A stretch of DNA of 64,000 nucleotides, taken from positions 52,780 to 116,779 of the forward strand of contig JAVBMW010000023.1 in assembly GCA_031551965.1 (NCBI GenBank), given 5' to 3'. The notes below the pieces were generated by a model. The model worked only from the letters and a program-made list of their open reading frames with translations. It was not told the origin of the DNA and ran no database searches. The stretch's first letter is position 1, and each line of letters opens with the position of its first letter. Shown here piece by piece: positions 45,738 to 54,342 of this stretch. The translations under genes and the position numbers were made by a program. The DNA is from CALVGQ01 sp031551965 (GTDB lineage Bacteria > Bacillota_I > Bacilli_A > Erysipelotrichales > Erysipelotrichaceae).

Positions 45738-45875
45738 ATGCTTATTATGGTCATTCCAATCATTGCATTATCTTTTTTGTTTTGCTGGTGTTGTTGCATT
45801 GTAAGAGGTAAATCTGAAAAACCAATTGAAGAAATGTATGTTCGAAGTAGAATAAAAGATAATCCAATATTATGA
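45738..45875 (+). CDS. 45-residue Cys-rich membrane peptide
   Basis: ATG 45738, TGA 45873-45875, AGGTGG about 8 bases upstream. One membrane helix (residues 2-22) ending in CWCCC, then a charged tail (RGKSEKPIEEMYVRSRI). Follows the holin gene by 55 bases. The strong ribosome binding site and clear membrane architecture support it as real; function unknown. Confidence 0.55.
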   Translation: MLIMVIPIIALSFLFCWCCCIVRGKSEKPIEEMYVRSRIKDNPIL

Positions 45876-45885
45876 TTAATAATTA

Positions 45886-45927
45886 AAAAATAAGCTTAAT
45901 ACTTTATAAAAAAGTAAAAGCTTTTTT
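45886..45927. terminator. Terminator between the membrane peptide and the convergent oxidoreductase
   Basis: AAGCTT (45892-45897) and AAGCTT (45918-45923) are self-complementary arms, with A- and T-runs outside and an inner ACTTT/AAAGT pairing (45901-45905 with 45911-45915). Confidence 0.6.
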
Positions 45928-45969
45928 CTTTAATTCAAAAATCCTTTATTTGTAGAAGAAGTGTAAGAT

Positions 45970-46938
45970 TTATTTTTGGTTTGTTTTAAGCATTTTTTCT
46001 ACAAGTTGCATTGTTTTTGCGTTATCCACAAATTCGTTGATTATTTTATCATCTTTTAAATGCATGAATTCACCGACGAAACCCCGTAAATATAAATCAC
46101 GTTTTGTCCCCGAGAAAGGCATGTGAGTAACTGAATAATGTTGGTCTATCTCTGCTAATTCAGTGAATGGGCTAGAATCAGTTGCCCGATGTGTTTTTAC
46201 ATTGTGAAGATTTGAAGTTTCAATGAATCCATTTTCAAAAGTTACAATCATTTTCTCATCTTCGCGAGTCCAACTAGAGGCACTGACAAAGTATAAACTT
46301 CCTATGATTTCACCGCAGCGAAGTGAATAACTTTGAGTCAATCCATTATCTACATTACTGAGCTGTGCTTGAATATCAGTTACCTCACCAAATAAGTATC
46401 GAACTAAATCGATAAGATGAATACCGGCAAGATTTAAAAAACTTGCATGATCTGGTGCGAAAGCTCCTGCATGAACACAAAATTGAATTTGAAATGATAA
46501 AGGTAAACCATATGTATTGGATTCTATAGCCTGTTTGACAAGCTTATAAGAAGGCGCATAGCGCTTCATGAAGCCAACCATTCCCTTAGTGTTGTGAAGC
46601 GTCGCAAGTTGTGCGATTTCCTCGGCTTGATGTGCACTAATACCTAAAGGTTTTTCAGCAAAAATCAGCGGACAAGATGGAATGATTTGTTTTACAAGTT
46701 CAGCCATTGCTTCTGGTTGTGCACAAACAGCTACTGCATCATATTCCATTTCATTAAGCATTTTATTTACATCAGTAAATAAAATTGCATTTGGACAGAA
46801 TTTTTCTGCAGCATTCTTAGCAGATTCAATGTGACGGGTTGAAATCGCTACGATATCCCACCCTGCTTCAATAGCGGCAGGATATAAATTAGCACAGGCA
46901 TGCCCTCCTGCACCAACAAAACATAAACGAGATTTCAT
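45970..46938 (-). CDS. Gfo/Idh/MocA-family oxidoreductase
   Basis: 322 residues. Rossmann start FVGAGGHACANLYPAAIEAG, catalytic-region EKPLG and GIHLIDLVRYLFGE. A sugar or inositol NAD(P)-dependent dehydrogenase; the substrate is unknown. AGGAGG precedes the ATG, 13 bases after the stop of the Spo0A-like gene, so it is likely the last gene of the leftward Spo0A cluster. Confidence 0.85.
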   Translation of the reverse strand: MKSRLCFVGAGGHACANLYPAAIEAGWDIVAISTRHIESAKNAAEKFCPNAILFTDVNKMLNEMEYDAVAVCAQPEAMAELVKQIIPSCPLIFAEKPLGISAHQAEEIAQLATLHNTKGMVGFMKRYAPSYKLVKQAIESNTYGLPLSFQIQFCVHAGAFAPDHASFLNLAGIHLIDLVRYLFGEVTDIQAQLSNVDNGLTQSYSLRCGEIIGSLYFVSASSWTREDEKMIVTFENGFIETSNLHNVKTHRATDSSPFTELAEIDQHYSVTHMPFSGTKRDLYLRGFVGEFMHLKDDKIINEFVDNAKTMQLVEKMLKTNQK

Positions 46939-46951
46939 AATGACCTCCTAA

Positions 46952-47692
46952 TTAGTTATTAACGACCATATTTTTTAAATGATGAATCACAACAGAAATA
47001 AACTCACTGTTTGTGATTTTTGATCTTGAGACTTGTAAAAATAATTCACGGTATAATTTGGAATTTTTTAGTTCCATTTGTTTAATAGCAATACGAATAT
47101 TTCTTTCAACCGCTGATGAACTAATTTTAAGTGACTTAGCAATTTCAGGATAAACCTCTTTAGTAAGCAAACCGTAATATTCGTTATTATTTATGCAATA
47201 TTCCAAAGTCATCATAACACACTTTGTTGAAGATCGATCAGAAACTAACCCTAATTGTTTTACAATATCCGGAATGACAAGTATTTCTGGAATAATATCA
47301 TTTTGCGATCCATTATTTGAATTCGCTTTGGTTATTCGTTGTAAATTTTCCAATATGATTTCTAAAGAAGTTGGTTTCATACTGAAGAAATCAATGTTGT
47401 ATTCATTTAAAATTTTAATGATCGAATTGGTTCCAATACCGGACAAAATATAAACAATAGGATGATAATCGTCCATTTGAGTATAGATATAATTTACAAT
47501 TGAAGTTCCATCGCAATTTGGCATTACAATATCAAGAATTAGAATGTCAGGTTTTTCTTGAATTATAAAATTTAAGGCTTCTAATCCGTCAGATAAAATT
47601 CCAACGATGTTGAAATTTTCCTGTCGGTTTAGAAATGAGGCTAATGTGTTAGCCCAAATCTTGTTGTCATCGGCAATGCATACGCTATACAT
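46952..47692 (-). CDS. Spo0A-like response regulator with intact receiver, divergent DNA-binding domain
   Basis: 246 residues. Receiver domain is complete: acidic pair in IADDN (Asp8/Asp9), phospho-acceptor Asp54 in ILILDIVMP, Ser in ILSG and Lys in SMKPTS. The C-terminal domain follows the Spo0A plan (LLTKEVYPEIAKSLKISSSAVERNIRIAIKQ, then TNSEFIS) but recognition-helix residues differ from the canonical SRVERAIRHAIEVAW. It lies 96 bases downstream of the second Spo0A homologue, both read leftward. Confidence 0.85.
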   Translation of the reverse strand: MYSVCIADDNKIWANTLASFLNRQENFNIVGILSDGLEALNFIIQEKPDILILDIVMPNCDGTSIVNYIYTQMDDYHPIVYILSGIGTNSIIKILNEYNIDFFSMKPTSLEIILENLQRITKANSNNGSQNDIIPEILVIPDIVKQLGLVSDRSSTKCVMMTLEYCINNNEYYGLLTKEVYPEIAKSLKISSSAVERNIRIAIKQMELKNSKLYRELFLQVSRSKITNSEFISVVIHHLKNMVVNN

Positions 47693-47788
47693 AGGGGTAC
47701 CTCTCGCTCATCAGGAAGTTCTTTTGTTGCGTCTATACAATTTAATCATATCATGGTACAGGACAACATTGCGAGGGGAAAAACCAAA

Positions 47789-48538
47789 TTATTCATTAAA
47801 TGTATGTGGAAATTGAGTTAAAACTTTATCTGCAAGGGTAGTGATAAACTCATAATTAGTTGGTTTACCACTTTGATATGAAATCGAATTTCGAAAAAAG
47901 CGATAATGAGCATGAACATCTCCACGTAACCATGCAACCTCAATGGCGTGACGAATTGAACGTTCTGCACAGGATGGTGTTGTTGAAAATATTTTAGCTA
48001 CGTGAGGATAAATTGCTTTTGTATTATAATTTTTATCTTTAAATGAATTGATCATAAAGTTAACTGCTTCTTGAGAATAGCGGAATCCTTTGATATGTGA
48101 AGGCATTCCCATTTCTTTGAGTAATTCTGCAATTAGATTATTTGAACTTTCAATATGTTTAAGTATATCTTGTGAATATAAAGGAGTGTATTCCAAAATA
48201 GAAAGTAAGTTACAAATTTTAAAAGGTTTTGCGATAAATAACTGTGCCCCCAATTCTACTACTTGTTTTTCAAGCATTTCATTTATAAAATTTGACATAA
48301 CAATAATTGTAGGTTTTTTGCTTAATTTAGTTTTAGTAAGTAAACGTAATACACTGATTCCATCTAATTCAGGTAAAACTAATTCAATCAAAACCAAATC
48401 AGGTGAAAGTGTAATAATTTGATCCACAATGTTTGTACCAATTTGTGAAGTTCCGATGACATGAATGTTAACTTTTTCAAATTCATTTACTAAGTAGTTA
48501 CGATATTCTGGATTTGCATCTGCGATAAAAACTGTCAT
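47789..48538 (-). CDS. Spo0A homologue with Glu in place of the phospho-acceptor Asp
   Basis: 249 residues. The C-terminal domain is close to canonical Spo0A: MGMPSHIKGFRYS, IYPHVAKIFSTTPSCAERS, RHAIEVAWLRG and YQSGKPTNYEFI. In the receiver the acceptor site reads LVLIELVLPELDG, i.e. Glu52 (codon 48383-48385) instead of Asp, and the acidic pocket IADAN has lost one Asp; the Lys in AKPF is kept. The protein may be locked active or rely on its paralogue for phosphorylation. A sigma-A promoter (TTGACG-18-TATAAT) precedes it. Confidence 0.88.
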   Translation of the reverse strand: MTVFIADANPEYRNYLVNEFEKVNIHVIGTSQIGTNIVDQIITLSPDLVLIELVLPELDGISVLRLLTKTKLSKKPTIIVMSNFINEMLEKQVVELGAQLFIAKPFKICNLLSILEYTPLYSQDILKHIESSNNLIAELLKEMGMPSHIKGFRYSQEAVNFMINSFKDKNYNTKAIYPHVAKIFSTTPSCAERSIRHAIEVAWLRGDVHAHYRFFRNSISYQSGKPTNYEFITTLADKVLTQFPHTFNE

Positions 48539-48591
48539 ATTAATCTCCCCATTTCATTAGCATTCCGTTTTCACGAAAGGCTTGTGAAATT

Positions 48592-48621
48592 ATTATAAAG
48601 TTCTCGCTTTTTTATCGTCAA
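48592..48621 (-). promoter_or_regulatory. Sigma-A promoter of the Spo0A homologue
   Basis: Minus strand: TTGACG (48616-48621), 18-base spacer, TATAAT (48592-48597), 54 bases before the ATG. Confidence 0.75.
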
Positions 48622-48631
48622 CGCATATAAA

Positions 48632-48723
48632 TCGACATATTCCGTCAAAATATAATTAAAATCAAAAAAACACTTATTTTCTATTTCTTATGGGTACAGC
48701 TTTTATGTAGTTTTATGTCGAAA
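48632..48723. promoter_or_regulatory. Cluster of 0A-box-like sites upstream of the Spo0A homologue
   Basis: TGTCGAAA at 48716-48723 (plus), TCGACAT at 48632-48638 and CGTCAAAA at 48643-48650 resemble the Spo0A recognition sequence TGTCGAA. They lie just upstream of the -35 box, the usual place for Spo0A autoactivation. Matches are partial for the last two. Confidence 0.5.
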
Positions 48724-48726
48724 ATC

Positions 48727-50163
48727 TTATATTTTTTTGGCGTCAGAATACATAGTGGCAGCACTTAAATACATTGTAAAAGTATCTTCGGTACAGTTTT
48801 GCATGATAGTACATCGATGATATTTTGCAAGTATTTTATTAACTTCTGGTAAGCCTTGACCTAAATGTCCTTCTTTTGTCGTGAAACCAACCTTAAATAA
48901 CTCAGTTGACGAAATCTTTTCATCAACAGAATTTGATATGATGATGATACATTTATTGTTTGGTTGAAATTGTGCTGAAAAAGAAACAACCTTTGTCTTA
49001 GTTTGTGCTGCATGCTCAATAGCGTTGTTAAAAAGAATACCTAAAATACGGCAAAGATCAAATTCTAAAATTGCAACATGATTTAAAATCTCAGCATGTA
49101 AAAAATCAAAGCTTACATCTAATCGTTCTGCATAATCTATGGTATTTGAAAATAGACCTAAAATTGCGGGTTTATCGTTAAATGTTGATTGAAAATTTAA
49201 TCTCTCTCCTGCAAAAATAGTTTTATTTCTAAGAATTTGATGATATTTCTTTAATCCTTCAAAATCGCCTAGTAAAAAATATCCATCATATGTTTGGAGT
49301 ATATTGTTGAAATCATGTCTGATGCCTTGAAAATTATCGATCGTTTCCAGCATCATTTTATTCGATTTCATTAAATATTTTGTCTGAATATTTCGTAACT
49401 TTATCGTAAAGTTGAAGTAAATAATAAGAACATGAATGATTACCATTACAGTAGCATAAGCAACTTGAACAATAATAATATATTGGTTATCACTGACACC
49501 TGTAAAGATACCCGCTGTTGCAATTATCCAAAGAAATGTGATTTGAAAAGATTGAATAATAACTAATTTAGTTGGAGGAGAAGTATACTCTTCAGAAAAC
49601 ATTTTGATTCTGTTTTCGTTAGTTCTAATGTATCGGTAGATATAAGTATAAATAATAATGAATATCAATGTTATAAAAAATGTCATTAATTCTTCAAGTA
49701 TGTAACGATTTATTAAGTTGGCTCCATTTGAGAATAGTATTTCCCAAAATATAATTTCAGAGGCTATTTCAAAACAAATGAGTATTTGATATACACAAAA
49801 GATTACTACTACTTGATTTAAAATATTTCTAATAGGAAGTTTTAAAACACTTACAGTGATGATGAAGCATAAAATCATCCAAATTGGGCTTCTTATTTGA
49901 ACAACTAAATATATTAATATTGAATACAAATCTAAAGTAGTGGCTTCGAATAAAACTGGGATTTTAAAACGAGGTAAAGTTGGTACACTTATAGTGATCG
50001 CAATTAATAATGAATAAATAAGAGCTCTTTTTCGATTTACTTTTATTGTATTCATTTCATAAATTAAAATGGCTATCATGTAACATCGTATAGAGATATT
50101 GATGAAATAAATTAAATTATTTGTATGATCACTGTTGATAAAAGAGATGATGAAAGACAACAT
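48727..50163 (-). CDS. GHKL-type sensor histidine kinase (AgrC/SpoOB-like)
   Basis: 478 residues from ATG 50163 (GGGTG 7 bases upstream; a GTG at 50172 is in frame but has no site). The first ~255 residues hold six or seven membrane helices. The phospho-acceptor box is QGIRHDFNNILQ, as in AgrC and Spo0B-type dimers, and the ATPase has ILFNNAIEHA, then GFTTKEGHLGQGLPEVNKI. It reads a membrane or extracellular signal and most likely phosphorylates the intact Spo0A-like regulator encoded downstream. Confidence 0.85.
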   Translation of the reverse strand: MLSFIISFINSDHTNNLIYFINISIRCYMIAILIYEMNTIKVNRKRALIYSLLIAITISVPTLPRFKIPVLFEATTLDLYSILIYLVVQIRSPIWMILCFIITVSVLKLPIRNILNQVVVIFCVYQILICFEIASEIIFWEILFSNGANLINRYILEELMTFFITLIFIIIYTYIYRYIRTNENRIKMFSEEYTSPPTKLVIIQSFQITFLWIIATAGIFTGVSDNQYIIIVQVAYATVMVIIHVLIIYFNFTIKLRNIQTKYLMKSNKMMLETIDNFQGIRHDFNNILQTYDGYFLLGDFEGLKKYHQILRNKTIFAGERLNFQSTFNDKPAILGLFSNTIDYAERLDVSFDFLHAEILNHVAILEFDLCRILGILFNNAIEHAAQTKTKVVSFSAQFQPNNKCIIIISNSVDEKISSTELFKVGFTTKEGHLGQGLPEVNKILAKYHRCTIMQNCTEDTFTMYLSAATMYSDAKKI

Positions 50164-50184
50164 AGATGTCACCCAACTTTCGCG

Positions 50185-50193
50185 ATTATAGCA
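50185..50193 (-). promoter_or_regulatory. Extended -10 promoter of the sensor kinase
   Basis: Minus strand TGC followed by TATAAT (50185-50190), about 22 bases before the ATG; the -35 region is weak. Confidence 0.55.
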
Positions 50194-50343
50194 TAAAAGA
50201 AATCTTAGTTTTTAAGATAATAGAAATTATAGTTATTCTCTTAATTTGTAAGTTCAAAAATAGTTTTGCCTACAACATCGAAACAATTAAATTTTTCTTT
50301 GCATGTCTAATTTCCTTGAATTTGAGGAATTCCGCACTGAAAG

Positions 50344-50406
50344 TTAAGTATGTTTAAAGTAAAACTTTTTCGCTTCGATCATCATTACATACAAGCATTT
50401 GTTCAT
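50344..50406 (-). CDS. Possible 20-residue peptide upstream of the kinase
   Basis: ATG 50406 (or in frame 50421), TAA at 50344-50346; a run of six G lies 7 bases upstream of the first and could act as ribosome binding site. The peptide contains one Cys near its start (MNKCLYVMM) and a basic aromatic end. A promoter TTAACA-18-TGA-TATACT (50436-50465, minus strand) points into it. No AgrB-type protease is present, so a pheromone role is a guess; it may be a leader or chance ORF. Confidence 0.3.
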   Translation of the reverse strand: MNKCLYVMMIEAKKFYFKHT

Positions 50407-50435
50407 GTTTGATCCCCCCATGATCTGTTTATTAA

Positions 50436-50465
50436 AGTATATCATGTAAAATAAAATAGTGTTAA
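50436..50465 (-). promoter_or_regulatory. Promoter reading leftward toward the sensor kinase
   Basis: TTAACA (50460-50465), 18-base spacer, TATACT (50436-50441) with TGA extension. Confidence 0.5.
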
Positions 50466-50506
50466 ATACAAAGCTTTTTCATCGATAAATTACAAAAAAA
50501 ATCATC

Positions 50507-50535
50507 TTGACCAGGGTAAAAGCATATAGTATATT
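50507..50535 (+). promoter_or_regulatory. Promoter of the NiCo riboswitch transcript
   Basis: TTGACC (50507-50512), 17-base spacer, TATATT (50530-50535). Confidence 0.75.
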
Positions 50536-50544
50536 AGGTATATA

Positions 50545-50617
50545 AACTGAACAGGCGGAAAAACAATCGTTTTTTGCAGTCGGGCTTATGGCAGCAGAGT
50601 TGCATCTGTGGGACAGA
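50545..50617 (+). ncRNA. NiCo (czcD) riboswitch aptamer
   Basis: The order AACTG, ACAGGC, GCAG-TCGGGC, GGCAGCAGA, TCTGTGGGACAG follows the published NiCo/czcD aptamer: a four-way junction closed by AACUG/CAG with conserved purine-rich internal loops (GCAG-CGGGC and GGCA-CAGA) that bind Ni2+, Co2+ or, in later work, Fe2+. The sequence is very similar to the Erysipelotrichaceae RNA used for the crystal structure, as I recall it. It sits between a promoter and a P-type ATPase gene. Confidence 0.88.
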
Positions 50618-50640
50618 AATGTCTTTGCGGGTGTTTTTTT
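50603..50640 (+). terminator. Riboswitch expression platform terminator
   Basis: Arms 50603-50615 and 50620-50633 (one bulge, several G-U) with GAAA loop and seven T (50634-50640). The left arm includes the aptamer's last stem and closing CAG, so metal-bound aptamer and terminator exclude each other: metal should turn expression on. Confidence 0.8.
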
Positions 50641-50675
50641 ATACCTCAAATGACAAAAAACAGGAGAGTGTAAAT

Positions 50676-53192
50676 ATGGAAAAAAATGAAATGATGGGTC
50701 TATCAACTCAAGAAGCAATCAAACTACAAGAAAAGTATGGTAAAAATGAACTTTCGGCAGAAAAGAAAAAAGGATTATTAAGTAAAATAATCGACATTTT
50801 ACGGGAACCGATGTTCAGCCTGTTACTTGTTTCCGCAATTATTTATTTTGTGTTGGGGGAACCACGAGATGGTGCAATTATGTTGATTTTTGTAATTGCG
50901 ATTATTTTTATAGAAACCTTTCAAGAATGGAAAACTGATAAAACTTTAAATGCATTAAAAAATTTATCAGCACCCAATGTAACAGTAATTAGAGATCAGA
51001 TAGAAAAAAGCATTGCCAGTATAGATTTAGTACCAGGTGATGTCATGTTGCTTTCAGAAGGTGTAAAAGTACCCGCAGATGGTAAAATATTGAAGGCCAA
51101 TGATTTGTGTATTGATGAATCTTCATTGACAGGAGAATCAGTTGGAGTTTGGAAAAGTGCTTGGTCAGAAAAAGATTCAGAAGAATATTGGCGTCGTGAT
51201 TATTGTTACGCGGGAACCTTAGTAACACAAGGAAATGCTTATGTATTAGTGGATAAAATAGGACAAGCAACAGAGTACGGTAAAATCGGCATGCATATTG
51301 CTGAATCACCGGATCGGCCAACTCCTTTAGAAAAACAAGTCGATAAAGTAGTCAAGGTTTGTACGATCATTGCCGGGGTATTGTGTTTGCTGGCAATGAC
51401 ACTTACTTGGTTTAATATACCGGATCATATGTTTAAAGATCGCCTCATTGAAAGTATCCTATCAGGAATAACACTTGCGATGGCTATGATTCCGGAAGAG
51501 TTTCCAGTGATACTGACTGTGTTTTTATCAATGGGTGCATGGCGACTCGCTAAAAAGAAATCATTGATCAGACGTTTGCCAGCGGTAGAAACACTTGGTT
51601 CTGTATCAGTCTTGTGTGTTGATAAAACAGGGACTATAACTCAAAACCGTATGAGTGTTCAGCAAAGTTGGAGTATTGATGATAATGAAGAACTCCTCTT
51701 CGAAACAATGGGGTTGGCATGTGAAACGCAGGCCTATGATCCCATGGAACAAGCTATGTTAGAATTTTGTGAAAAACAAGGTATCACAAAGGAGCATTTG
51801 TTTGAAAGCGAATTTATATCAGAATATTCTTTTACAAATGAAACAAAGATGATGGGACATATTTGGTGTCATGAAGATAAAATTACAATTGCCTGTAAAG
51901 GATCACCAGAGTCAATTCTCTCTATTTGTAGCTTAACTGAATCGATGCGTAATAAAATAGATGAACAAATTATTTCAATGTCAAAACAAGGGTTGCGAGT
52001 CATTGCAGTAGGGATACAATACCCAGAAGACCGCCAAGCGATACCAACGGATTTGATGGATTGCACTTTAACATTTTGCGGATTGATTGGACTTGCCGAC
52101 CCACCACGAGTAGGGGTTGATAAAGATATCGAAAGATGTTTAAAAGCGGGTATCAGATTAGTTATGATCACAGGTGATAATGGAATTACAGCCAGCGCTA
52201 TCGCAAAACTAGTGGGAATACCAAATAGTGATCATGTGTGCACTGGTGTAGAAATAAATGAAATGACTGATTCAGAGTTGCGCAAGCGAGTTCAGACAAC
52301 TAATATCTTTTCACGTGTTCTGCCAGAGCATAAAATGCGGATCGTTAAAGCATTCCGTGAAAATAATGAAGTAGTTGCGATGACTGGAGATGGTGTCAAT
52401 GATGCTCCAGCGCTTAAGTATGCAGATATTGGTATTGCAATGGGGGACCGTGGTTCTGAAGTCTCAAGGGAAGCTGCCGATATGATTTTGTTGGATGATA
52501 ATTTTTCGACAATCGTGGATACGGTCAAGGATGGCCGCAGAATATATGAAAATATTCGTAAAGCCATAGGCTATGTATTTAGTATTCATATTCCAATCGC
52601 ATTTACGGCACTACTTGCCCCACTATTAAAAATAGCTCCCGATTCACTTATGTTATTGCCTTTACATGTAGTCTTATTGGAACTTGTCATCGACCCTACA
52701 TGTTCAATTGTTTTAGAACGCCAACCAGCTGAACATGATGTCATGGAAGTTGGACCGCGTAATCCTAAAGAATCGATCTTATCATTAAAAGTTCTCACAA
52801 AAAGTGTTGTTCAAGGTTTAGCTATATTTGTATTTTCATTTGGGCTTTATTACTATTCTCTTCATAATGGAATCGAAGCGGAGGTATCAAGAACGATGGG
52901 TCTTTGTGTAATATTTTTAGCTAATTTATTTCTAGTTCAAGTAAATAGTTCTTATATGGATTCCTTCTTTACGTCTCTTAAAATATTAGCGAAAGACAAA
53001 GTCATGTGGACAGTGAATTTCGCAACATTATTTGGCATTGGACTGATTCTTTATTCACCACTCTGTAGCATTTTAAAATTATCACCATTAACATTGAATC
53101 AATTATTGCTCACAGTTTTCATTGCGGCAGTTTCTGTATTATGGTATGAAATTATAAAATGGATAAAAAGAAGAAAAGTGAAGCAAGTTTAA
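50676..53192 (+). CDS. P-type ATPase, probable metal-ion exporter under NiCo riboswitch
   Basis: 838 residues from ATG 50676 (GGAG upstream; the longer frame would start inside the riboswitch). P2-type layout: actuator SSLTGES, phosphorylation DKTGTIT with Asp316, TGDNGITA, and GDGVNDAPALKYADIGIAMG. Membrane helix M4 carries MIPEEFPV rather than the calcium-pump PEGLP, so cation choice differs from Ca2+ pumps. Together with the riboswitch it should expel Ni2+, Co2+ or Fe2+. Its last bases overlap the convergent regulator gene by 4. Confidence 0.92.
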   Translation: MEKNEMMGLSTQEAIKLQEKYGKNELSAEKKKGLLSKIIDILREPMFSLLLVSAIIYFVLGEPRDGAIMLIFVIAIIFIETFQEWKTDKTLNALKNLSAPNVTVIRDQIEKSIASIDLVPGDVMLLSEGVKVPADGKILKANDLCIDESSLTGESVGVWKSAWSEKDSEEYWRRDYCYAGTLVTQGNAYVLVDKIGQATEYGKIGMHIAESPDRPTPLEKQVDKVVKVCTIIAGVLCLLAMTLTWFNIPDHMFKDRLIESILSGITLAMAMIPEEFPVILTVFLSMGAWRLAKKKSLIRRLPAVETLGSVSVLCVDKTGTITQNRMSVQQSWSIDDNEELLFETMGLACETQAYDPMEQAMLEFCEKQGITKEHLFESEFISEYSFTNETKMMGHIWCHEDKITIACKGSPESILSICSLTESMRNKIDEQIISMSKQGLRVIAVGIQYPEDRQAIPTDLMDCTLTFCGLIGLADPPRVGVDKDIERCLKAGIRLVMITGDNGITASAIAKLVGIPNSDHVCTGVEINEMTDSELRKRVQTTNIFSRVLPEHKMRIVKAFRENNEVVAMTGDGVNDAPALKYADIGIAMGDRGSEVSREAADMILLDDNFSTIVDTVKDGRRIYENIRKAIGYVFSIHIPIAFTALLAPLLKIAPDSLMLLPLHVVLLELVIDPTCSIVLERQPAEHDVMEVGPRNPKESILSLKVLTKSVVQGLAIFVFSFGLYYYSLHNGIEAEVSRTMGLCVIFLANLFLVQVNSSYMDSFFTSLKILAKDKVMWTVNFATLFGIGLILYSPLCSILKLSPLTLNQLLLTVFIAAVSVLWYEIIKWIKRRKVKQV

Positions 53193-54025
53193 TTAGTTAC
53201 GTCATTTTCATCAGTGAACATTTTTCCACGGGAATCTTGTTGGATTTCATATCCATATTCGAAAATATAAACCATACTAATTAAAAATAGTATATAGATT
53301 ATGTGTGCCACATTAAAACTTAAATTTAGGTTTTGATGAATTATAAGCTGATTAAGCAACTCACTGAAACTTGGCAACAAAGTAGCAATAATCATAAATA
53401 TTGCAATTTTTTTTAAATGTGAAGCATTTTCTAATGTAAAAGGGGTATATCCATCATGGATATTAATGAAGACTTGTTCTAAGTGTTTTAAAATGAAATA
53501 ATCTAAAATCGTCACGATTAATGCAAAAGATAGTTTTATCTCTAAATGGATCAAGAAAATGAAATTAGATTTATTTTGAAAAAAATCATATAAAGCAAGA
53601 TTTAGATTAAGCATTTCAGGATTTGTATAAAAGAAATCCTTATTGTAAAAAAATGGAGATAAAATCATTAAAACAACCAAAAAAGTAATCCCAACAATCG
53701 TTAAAATCTTTCCGATTCTTGCCATGATATAAATGAACTTAGAAAGAGTCTTCATTTTCTTTTGTTTCTCTTTTTCGAATTTGATCACATTTTGCTTAGT
53801 CTCCTCATCAAAAGATGAGATATCAGATAAATTTTCATTAACTAAATGAGTTATTTTACAATGAAACAAATCACATAAACATAGAATGTTTTTCATTTCG
53901 GGATATGCTTCTCCACATTCCCATTTTGATACGCTTTGTCTGGAAACTCCTACTTTATCTGCGAGTTGCTCCTGTGACATTTTGTTTTCTATTCGTAATT
54001 TTCTTAAGTTTTTGCCAAAATCCAT
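53189..54025 (-). CDS. XRE-family regulator with C-terminal membrane domain
   Basis: 278 residues. Residues 1-60 are an XRE helix-turn-helix (MSQEQLADKVGVSRQSVSKWE). After a charged linker come four hydrophobic helices (about 110-130, 155-180, 215-235, 240-262). Such membrane-bound repressors respond to the envelope or metal ions; target unknown. GGGAGG precedes ATG 54025. Convergent with the ATPase, overlapping by 4 bases. Confidence 0.8.
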   Translation of the reverse strand: MDFGKNLRKLRIENKMSQEQLADKVGVSRQSVSKWECGEAYPEMKNILCLCDLFHCKITHLVNENLSDISSFDEETKQNVIKFEKEKQKKMKTLSKFIYIMARIGKILTIVGITFLVVLMILSPFFYNKDFFYTNPEMLNLNLALYDFFQNKSNFIFLIHLEIKLSFALIVTILDYFILKHLEQVFINIHDGYTPFTLENASHLKKIAIFMIIATLLPSFSELLNQLIIHQNLNLSFNVAHIIYILFLISMVYIFEYGYEIQQDSRGKMFTDENDVTN

Positions 54026-54167
54026 AAGTAAATCCTCCCTGTATATTTAGATGTTAAATTTATTGTTAATAATATTCTACCAACTTTCGGTTGCATTTTG
54101 ATAAATTTATTGGCTCATTAGAAAATTTCGATTTTAATTTGCGTAAGATGGATAGTTTATGATTTAA

Positions 54168-54195
54168 TTGTTTAGTAATCTAGTTTGCTAAACAA
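54168..54195. repeat. Inverted repeat, possible operator
   Basis: TTGTTTAG (54168-54175) and CTAAACAA (54188-54195) are perfect 8-bp arms 12 bases apart, in the 317-base gap between the XRE gene and the GNAT gene. Nothing else stands out there except TATAAT at 54263-54268. Confidence 0.5.
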
Positions 54196-54342
54196 GGCAT
54201 AGAGTTGTAATCCAGTGAACCGTTAAAAACCGAAGTTAAATGTGTTATCTTCAACTTTGAGATATAATATAACATATAAAGTAGTTGTTGATATGGAAGT
54301 GAATCAGTTCATAATGACACTAATATAGGAAGAGGAATATTT

